Shown here: in pieces, positions 55,661-64,000 of the stretch
Position numbering within the stretch: the first letter of the stretch is position 1
How the letters are laid out: every line of letters starts with the position of its first letter
DNA from: Apteryx mantelli
Taxonomy: Eukaryota; Chordata; Aves; Apterygiformes; Apterygidae
Length of the DNA: 64,000 bases
Direction: 5' to 3'
Assembly: GCF_036417845.1 (NCBI RefSeq)
Contig: NC_089979.1
Coordinates: 52,738,275 to 52,802,274, forward strand
The notes under the pieces: generated by a model
Database searches by the model: none
What the model was told of the DNA's origin: nothing
Seen by the model: only the letters and a program-made list of their open reading frames with translations
Translations under genes and position numbers: made by a program

Positions 55661-58600
55661 AAAAGAATGCCCTTGGCGGTTTACCAATTGCTAATGAAAA
55701 GACAATAAAAAGAAATTTCCATTGTTAATCCACCTTTACTTCTCAGTATTGGCAGAAAGAAAAAAAAAAGCATTTCAGTTTGCAAATGTGAAACTAATGT
55801 TTTATAAAAGGTCCACTTATGTTTCAACCAGAGTCATGTTTTTAAGTTATTAAAATTTCATGCAGTAAAGAAGACAGGATATTTTGCAGAAAGTTCACTA
55901 ATGGATCCATTAGCTAACAGCTGACTATTTGCTTAAACAAGTGCAGAGCTGATTCTGTATGTCACTGGAGACATGCAACCTATACTTGCTTTTTGTACAG
56001 CTAGGCAAACAATGCAAAGCATCTGTCAAACAGGTGGTTTCAGAGAGTAGTATTTAAAAGTCATTTATTAGAAGTCACATAGACTGCAAGAGGGGAAGCA
56101 ACAAAGATAACCAGAAAGAGACTAACAATCCTTTTTGCCACTACTATGATATCCAACTAATTCCGTTCACCTTTTAAAGAAGTCAATACTTTGAAAAGAA
56201 ATTTTTTTTTTTTTGTAGACAGTGATCCACCATGTGCGTAAAGGAAAATACACTAAAGAATGAGCAAAAGTGGTTTGCATTCTTTATGTAGTATACACAA
56301 TTTTTATTTGTAAATTATGTGTTATCATGTGATACAATTTATTTTTTATGAGCTGCCATAAATTAGTTTGCTTATTCTACGAAGAACAACCCATGAAATT
56401 TCAAAGAATGACGTTCTATTGGATTCAGTCTTTACAATTAGCAATAGAACTAGCATAACGAGACCTTAGTCTATTGTTATGAATTTAAAGTGCAACAGAC
56501 AATGACCTTGTAATTAGTGATGAAATAAGGAACAAAAAGTGAAGATAAAGAAAGAAGCATAAAAAAAGACACTGAAAGAAGGATTTAGGTTATTAGAATT
56601 TCAATGTTTAGCACTCATCTAAGTGTGGTTCTACCCAGAAAAATAACTATAAAACAGCACTATTAGACTTCAGGTTACCCATACACTAAAATATATTTAA
56701 CAATAAAGAGACATCCTCCTTTATCACTAATACAATTTGAAATTTTTGATCCTAATGTTTCTACAGACCAAATCCTGCTTTCAACATGACTGTACAAACA
56801 TATTCAAGGAGCAATTCTGTTGCTGCTAATAATGCTATAGCTAGCAAAAATAGTATAGCAAACAGGACATGGCACAGAGAGAGGAAAAAAATGAGTATAA
56901 AATTGCTTTTATATTTGAAATACCTTTCAAAGAGTTAAAAGCTATTGCAATTATTACATCTATGGTTCTAGCTCATGCTTTCTACAGAAATCAGATTTAA
57001 AATTCACATTAATTATTGAGGGTGACTGATCCTTCTACTGCAGGAGCTAGTTACCCGGCTGACAAGATTATGATAATGACTGTACTCTGAAGGAATGCCA
57101 GATCTTGCAACACTACCTGGAAAATTAGCATAAGCTGGAATTTCATAAGAAAGAATAAAGTCCTTCAGCCTTTCATGTCCTTCCTTGATTTCCTAACATT
57201 TGAAATGAAAGACAAGAAGTTGGATGATGGAAGTGCACTGCTGAGCCTTGAACAACTTAGACATGGAAGCCTTGCTCAGCTCTGTCAGACTTTGGACATA
57301 ATATCTATGAAGGAGATTGAGGATTTCCAATTCTCCCACTTGAATCTTCTCAGGCAAAGGCTTCTCTCTTGAAGAAACACCTACTGTTTTTTGCTGGAGC
57401 TCTAGAAGGTAGGAGATAGGACCAGCTCCAGCAGGCAGTACAACCCTCACTCACATCCTAGTCAACAACAGGCCCTACCATCTGACTGCAAGCTCCCACT
57501 GGATGTTCCACTCTTGTTCCAGATGTAAAGGAAAAATTAACTACTGCAACACTAACTTCTAACAATCAATGTGGAATTAAGAATTAGCAATGAGGCAAAG
57601 TCGAGAGAGAGGTAAATACTCTGTTTTCCTTCTCAGCTGCCTAGGACCAAATATGTAGGATCTCCTCCTACTCATGGTGTACTAGGACAGGTGTATCTGT
57701 CTGCTTCTATTTTAAAGGCAAGCAAACGCCACAGGAGCATACTGGAGAAAAAGATCATGTTATGGATGACACATGATCTGCTCTGCAAAACATATGCTGT
57801 TATTGCTTGTAAAATTGTACTTTTGAGCACAGTTTTGCCTACACTATCTCAAATATATTGTGTGTTTCCTCTTATCAGATATTGTATGTAAACACTGCAA
57901 GAAAGGGTGTCTTTTCCAATCAAACAAGAAAATGTTCAGGAAAGACAGACCAGAGGTAGAAGAAAGCAAGCATACTGTCAGTAAAGACTGATTTGGTACC
58001 CCTCTTTTCTAACCAAAAAGACTCACCTAGCTCAGTATCCTGTCTTCAACAGTGGCCTTAGCCTCTAACCAGGACCTCCTCCTTAACCATGGGCCTGGGA
58101 TAGGATTTTGACAACAAATAAAGTTGGCTTTTTGCAGAAACAGTGACCAGCAGCAGATGGCTATGAAGACACAAGAACAGGACAAGCACAGACTGAAACT
58201 TTCCAAACCTTCAGTGATTTGTAGCTCAGGAATTCCAAAGCCAAACAGACACTAAGGACTCACCTACATGGGAAAAGTCCTACAGGTATAAACTGATTTA
58301 TGAATTTAAGCTAACGTAGTTATGTTGATGTAACAGTTGCACAGGTATTTCCTTCTAGTATGTCTTTAATTGAATTATTTTATGTTGCATGGTTTAAAAC
58401 AGATTAACCATAACGAAGAAAAGAAAAGGATTAATATAACTACATAGATTTAAACAGTATAATTTTCTGTTCTAGACAAGGTTTCAGAAACCCACAGGAG
58501 ACATGTCACAGCCAAGACCTAGACTGAGATCTTCCAAGCACGACTGTAGTGGCCTGACTAAAAGCATGGCTTCATCTTTGCACTCCCGCTGCTATCATGA

Positions 58601-61079
58601 GCAATCTCCACTGCCTACCTTGAGCAAGGTAACAGAAAGCATGACAGCAAGCAGATGCTGGGAGGAGGGGGAAAACAAAACAAAACAAAACACCACACAC
58701 CCCAACAGCAACCCCCCATACTCCCCTGAAACACTGCACTAGGCCCAGAGCCTGCATGGGGGTACCTGACTCACAGCCAGAGGGAGCTGCTTCTAACTTT
58801 TGGGGTACAGCAGAGAAACACTCCATCAGATTTAAATGTTTAAGCTTAGATATTAAAAACCAACTAACCGCTAAATAGAACTTTGATTTTAAGACCATTA
58901 ATGTTTTCAGGATCAATTCTAAGTTTTCAGTGAAGTCAGAATATTTCTTGTATTCAGGAAAGAGGGAAAAATAATTTGTGCTTTTTTGTACATCAAACCA
59001 AAAACCTGCCAAAAAACCTAAGGCAGATCACGTAAAATAATTACACAACACTGACAGATTAATTTTCTTTATTCCAACACTCAGGACTGCAAGGGAGAGA
59101 TTAACTAAAATACCAGAATTGCAAAAGCAATCTTATGTGCTGGAATATGTAATAAATATACACGAGGCCGTTTTTAACATTCAGAGTTACAATGTCTAGC
59201 CTTACAATTTCAAGCCTTTACCACACAAAGAAATTTTCTCTGATAAGAGAAGATACCACAGACAAAAATACTCAATATATTGTCTAGACAGAATTATTGC
59301 TGCTCCATTGTCTGGAACATTTAAGTGCACAGTCAATAAATAAATGCAAGCAGAAAAGGACAATTCAAATTTTTTTCAGTTAGTGTAATAGCAGTTCATA
59401 CTTATTAATCTGTAAATGATTAAAATTTTCTCAAAAATTAAAAGCCTGATGTATACAAAAGGCCAGTCCAAAAGATTGTTTCAGATTACAGTAACATGCA
59501 TGTCATAACTTGTCAAAGCTATCTAGTCTATTTTGGACAGGATTTATGAACGGATTTATAAATAGAAAGATTTTGTTTTCTCTGAACCCTATTTGGACAA
59601 GAACAAAAAGTGTGTCTGGTGCCACAGAATAATTTTATACCTTCAGTTTTCAACCATTCTATCCAAGTATATTTTTCTCTGAAAAGGATGCCCCCAATGG
59701 TTATTTAAAAAGCAACTTTTAAATAGTGTAAATAAAGGAATTACTCTGTTTTCTGGCTTTCATAGCAGGAAGCACGACGACTGCTTTTCCAAGGGATGCC
59801 TCTGCTAAAGCAAAGGGAAATTTACATGGTAGAAGAACAATTTACAGCATTTTTGTTCCGAACAAAAGTTCTACAAAAATTTAAGTAGTAATTTTTTTTC
59901 CAAAGTTCAACAATGAACTACACATAAAACACGGCCTATAAAATTTGCAAGCTCACAGAAGTTTGGAGATCCTGAATTCTGTTCATAACTCCAAATTCAT
60001 ATGAATCCACAGGACTTTTTATGTAGTAACATCTTCTCATCTGGGTCATACGGCTGAAGTGGCAATTTATTTTAGGACAACAAAATAGAGGAACTCAGTA
60101 TCTGCTAGATTTACTTCAGTTACAGCTTCATTTGGTCTGTGTCAGTCAGCTTCAAAATATAAAGGAAATGAACAGTCACAGCAACTTTAAAGGTGAACCA
60201 AAAAAAGACCCTGCGTTAAATGTTTGCTACATCTACCCAAATTATATCACAGGAACACTGCTAGGAAATCACATGAAACTTAGACTTAATTAATTTGGTG
60301 TGTTTGACACAAAGTTATCTGGCATTTGCACATACCTGCTTTGCAGAGAGGAGTTTTCACAGCTAGTTCGCCATGTCACTCTAAGTTAAAAGTACATCTC
60401 CCTATATGCTCAAGCTCTTTTATCCTAACAGAACTGATGTGATTAGTATGTTAACAAAAATCAGTAATTAAAGCATTTAAATCCAATTACTGATAAAATT
60501 TTGCAACTCATTTATTCAAAGGCCATATCCCCAGATCTCCTTAAGCAATTAGTTTTTTTCAGGACAACAGGAATTTCAGGAAGCCAGCTGGAAAACATCA
60601 ACCTTTTTTGCTAAAACAAAAAGTTAAAGTATGCATAAACAATTACAACCACACAAGTACACTGTTCTTCATGATTCAATAGCTTTTTTTTTCCTTTGTT
60701 CATAAAACAAGTGAAAAGTACAACTAAATTGTAAAGAAATTCAAAATTAAACAAAAAATGTAAGATGACACCTGCTAAAGATGACACCCTTATTGAATGG
60801 GAAGAACTGGATCACATTTCAACTAAACAAGAATTATTATCCCTAATTGCTATCATTAGTGCTGTTATATTGTTTTCTATACTGATAGAGTTATAATAGT
60901 ATTCATAGACAAGAAGACCAGAAGAAATTATCATAATTAGCTAGTCAGGCTTCTTGTACAGAGGCCACAAGACTTCCCTAAATTAATTTATCTTTTTATG
61001 CTTCTGAAAGTAGACACAAGCTCAAATTCATTCATTTTAAAATTAACTGTTATGGAAAGTGCACCCACATTGGACAAGT

Positions 61080-61640
61080 CCTAAATTTTAAACACTGTAC
61101 CCATTAAAAATAAATGCCTCATGTCTCATCTGAATTTATTTCCAACATTCAGCCAACAATCTTGTTACACCTTTGCCTTAGGTCGAAGAGTCGCCTATCA
61201 CCATCAAGTTTCTACTCCCTTTATAAGCACGTAGATCACATCTCTCTTTAACCTTCCCTTTGATAAGACTTACTAGACTCCAGTCACTCATCAATCTTAT
61301 CTTCTCTAAATCCCCTCAATTTTTTCAGTGTCTCCCTGGTCACAGTGACCACAAGAAGTGGATACAGTATTTCAGGAAAGGAATATTTCTTAATCCTTCC
61401 TTGAGGTTCTCCTTTGGAGGCATCCAAAGATTTAATTAGATCTTCTGGCAGTAGTCACTGTTCCTTATGATTCTTAGGTCTTTTTCAGTCACTGCTCTAG
61501 AATAGAAATTCCCTCATCCCAAAAGCATAGCCCACATTCTTCTTGCTACAAGTATGATATTATATTTTGCTGCATTAAACTCACAGACTTTCAATCAATC
61601 CAGATTACTCCACTCATGGAATTGTGACACAAATTTGGAA
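61080..61640 (-). mobile_element. Possible ancient CR1/L3-type LINE 3' remnant
   Basis: The + strand has phrases in the order seen in the reverse complement of old amniote CR1/L3 3' ends: TGTCTCCCTGGTCACAGTGA, GGATACAGTATTTCAGG, TTAGGTCTTTTTCAGTCACT, and further on ATTTTGCTGCATTAAACTCA. It is heavily diverged, and boundaries and family are uncertain. Confidence 0.4.
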
Positions 61641-63680
61641 AAAAGGAAAAGCTATCTATCAGCTGAAAATGGAGCCAATAGGACATGGTAAGAGTGGAGT
61701 CCCACTGCTACCCTACCCAGGGCTTCTTGCGCATACTTCCAAATCTTCCTCCACTGTCCCATTCATAACCTTTCCCGCAAGCACCTAGCACTACATTTTG
61801 CAGCACACATGGAGCTCAGCATGCAGAGCATCCACCTCCCAAGCTCAGCTGGTTCTATGGGAGGAAGACACTTCTGCATCTTGGAAAGCACACCACAGAA
61901 GAAAAGTACCCACTTTTCTCTTGTCTCAGGTGGCAAAACTGGCCCTTTGTAGGTTGTAACCTACAAAGTCACTTGTCCTAGGCCAGGGCTGTCACCTACA
62001 AAGTAGGAGTATCCTCTGTCTTTACTAGAGAAGTTTTGTTCTGAGTGCAGGCAAGCGATTTGTGAGCCTGCTACCACTACCAAAAAGTCTTAATTTTCTT
62101 TGCCTTCAAAAACAAGGTGACATTTTCCCTCATGCTCCTGTTGATTCATTTGCCAAAGGAATCAAAATACTCAATTCCTTCCAACTCCGCACTAGCAATT
62201 AGAGTGGCATGTATGGGGTGTACCAAGCCTGCAATGATGGTATGTAATGGAAAACCACATAGTGTTCACTTCCCATTTCTTCTTGGTTTTCCTTTACACA
62301 GATCGGCTGATTTTTCGACTATCATTTAAAGTTGCTGAAAGAGTTTTAAAAAGTTCATAAAAGCATTTCAGAAAAAGATATCAAAGAAAAAAGACAAACT
62401 TCCTGAGAGACACAAAAGCCTCCTGGGTGTTCTTATTTGATGGAGTGAAACAAAGGGGAACCAACTCAGCATTTCCTATTATGAGGAAGTTTAATAAAAT
62501 ACAACTCAAAAAACACTGAAGTCTTTGAACATTTTCTAAAGATACGTTAAAAATTAAATCAATTTTCTATTCATCCTTTTAAAGGGTGTTTCATACTAGT
62601 CAACAGGCCTTCCCTCTATTTTGGCATTCTCCAGCTCGTATGACTCACTACCACACAGGCAGCACAATCCAAGTGTGAACTAGCTGGCAGCACATAAACC
62701 ACTGTCAATCACTGTTCTCCAAAGTGTGCAAAGTGAACAAAACTGATAGTTCTGCCAAGCAGAAAACAGGAACAGATGAGAGAAGTGTGTGAAGAAGAAT
62801 GTGAAGAGGTACTACAGTAAAAACTGGAGTGCTTTGGGTTCTCTAAAAATGAAAGGAAAAAAGAATCAGAAAGAGTATTAGTAATCAATGAACAAAGAAA
62901 AGAGCAGTAGAAAATAGTTTTATTCTGAGGTATGTATTTCATATAGGCAAATACTGTTAATCTACAATAAAGTATACTCTGTCACAATTCTAGCATCCTT
63001 CAATTTTTATCTATAGGTTCAGACAGCACTTTTAAATGAGTAAGCAAAACACTTTGGCCATTTTGTGTTCTCAATCATTCTGTTATCTTGTTTCCAGGAG
63101 TACACAATTTGTATGTTAAGATTCACTTCAGGCTAAATAACTAACTACTGTTTTGTAGCAAATTTTCTTGTTTCTAACTGGTAAAGCAGAGCTTTTAGAA
63201 ATACTCTTTTGACTGCAGGAGTATTACCAGAAGGAAGGATGATTTTCATTTTAATTAATTTTTAAAGGTATAAACACTAGAGGGTGGGGGGAAAATGTTA
63301 GGGATTTAGCAAAAACATGCATGTCAACTTATTCTTCAGTAACTTCCAGGAGTAATTTAAATTTTGGTCACAGGTCATAAAGATTTATATTATGAGTAAT
63401 AGTGAGGAAAACAACAGATTAACAACATTTAAGGAAAACTAATGCTGCATAAAACATTCCTGTAACAACAGGACTCCTAATCTTCAAACAAAAGCAGCAT
63501 GCTTAAAAGAGCTGACACATGTACCTTGCAGCAGATATGAGTTCCAACTGAAAAGTTCACTAAAGCCAAAAAACCTGATTAGAAACAAAACTAAAAACAC
63601 AAGCATTTTAAATAATTCGGTTTTAACCATGTTACCATAAAACCAAAGAAAGGGAAGAAAATGTTGTTCCATGTCTTTGT

Positions 63681-63707
63681 GGGGGAGGGAAGGGGGGAAA
63701 GAAGGGG
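63681..63707 (+). other. Putative G-quadruplex motif
   Basis: Four G-runs of 5, 3, 6 and 4 G, separated by loops of 1, 2 and 6 bases, match the usual G3+N1-7 pattern. The G-rich strand is the + strand, the non-template side for - strand items. Confidence 0.6.
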
Positions 63708-64000
63708 AAAGAAAGTTGTTTGTTTTTTTTTTAAAGTCCTTTTGTATGGCTTTCTTATTCATGTCAGTGTTCCAGGTCTTGTTATACTAATTTAAACTGG
63801 TGGTTTACAAGCACTTCAAAACTCGTATTTCTCATATCTCTCCAAGCTGAAGCAGGGAGTTGTTTAATAAAGGGCTTGCCTATCTGAAAGAGGAGGAAGT
63901 TAGAAGTGTTCCCTCTCTGGCAGGAATGGGATTTCTTTGCTAAGCCCCATTTCTCTCTAAACTTCAAATTAAGGAATTTGACCTCCCCATCAGTTTCCTT

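Larger units (their letters stand above)
50934..64000 (-). other. YES1 5' intron (within the 5'UTR), partial
   Basis: Upstream of the first coding exon there is 13 kb of AT-rich sequence without a recognisable gene, CpG-rich promoter or upstream exon. In mammals YES1 has a non-coding first exon far upstream, so this is most simply its first intron running off the right edge. Contents seen are an ancient LINE-like stretch, (AAT)n, and a G-rich tract near the right end. Confidence 0.75.

Noticed and set aside
57175-57450. Overlapping open frames on both strands in the YES1 5' intron
   Set aside because: Short, without homology or splice support; treated as chance.

Overview
This is a vertebrate nuclear locus and almost certainly a bird. 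The coding exons encode vertebrate thymidylate synthase and the Src-family kinase YES1. The reconstructed YES1 is 541 residues, which I recall as the chicken length (human is 543). A CR1 retrotransposon in the middle ends in the ATTCTGTG tandem repeat typical of avian CR1. The gene order TYMS(+) – ENOSF1(-) – YES1(-) is the same as on human 18p11. I cannot name the species.

Layout. 1-6,957: the 3' half of TYMS on the + strand (exons 4-7 and the 3'UTR); exons 1-3 lie upstream of the window. 7,908-25,108: ENOSF1 on the - strand, in its expected place but broken. I reconstructed twelve exon remnants by matching translated blocks to the ENOSF1 family. Seven are intact. Five carry nonsense codons, a frameshift or lost splice sites, and the N-terminal exons could not be found. 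It reads as a unitary pseudogene, which is the main observation here. 17,485-20,580: a long CR1 LINE (+) in one ENOSF1 intron. Its endonuclease/reverse transcriptase frame is interrupted only by two nonsense codons. 25,109-33,785: sequence without recognisable genes, including a GC-rich segment. 33,786-50,933: YES1 on the - strand, with all eleven coding exons and a probable 2 kb 3'UTR. 50,934-64,000: the large 5' intron of YES1; the non-coding first exon and promoter are presumably beyond the right edge.

How the parts relate. TYMS makes dTMP from dUMP. In mammals ENOSF1 is convergent with TYMS, gives RNAs antisense to the TYMS 3' end, and encodes an L-fuconate-dehydratase-like enolase-superfamily enzyme. 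Here the TYMS stop codon and the old ENOSF1 stop codon are 1.6 kb apart, and ENOSF1 cannot make its full-length enzyme. YES1 appears fully functional. There is no operon-like, CRISPR or other prokaryote-type system, and I saw no convincing RNA gene.
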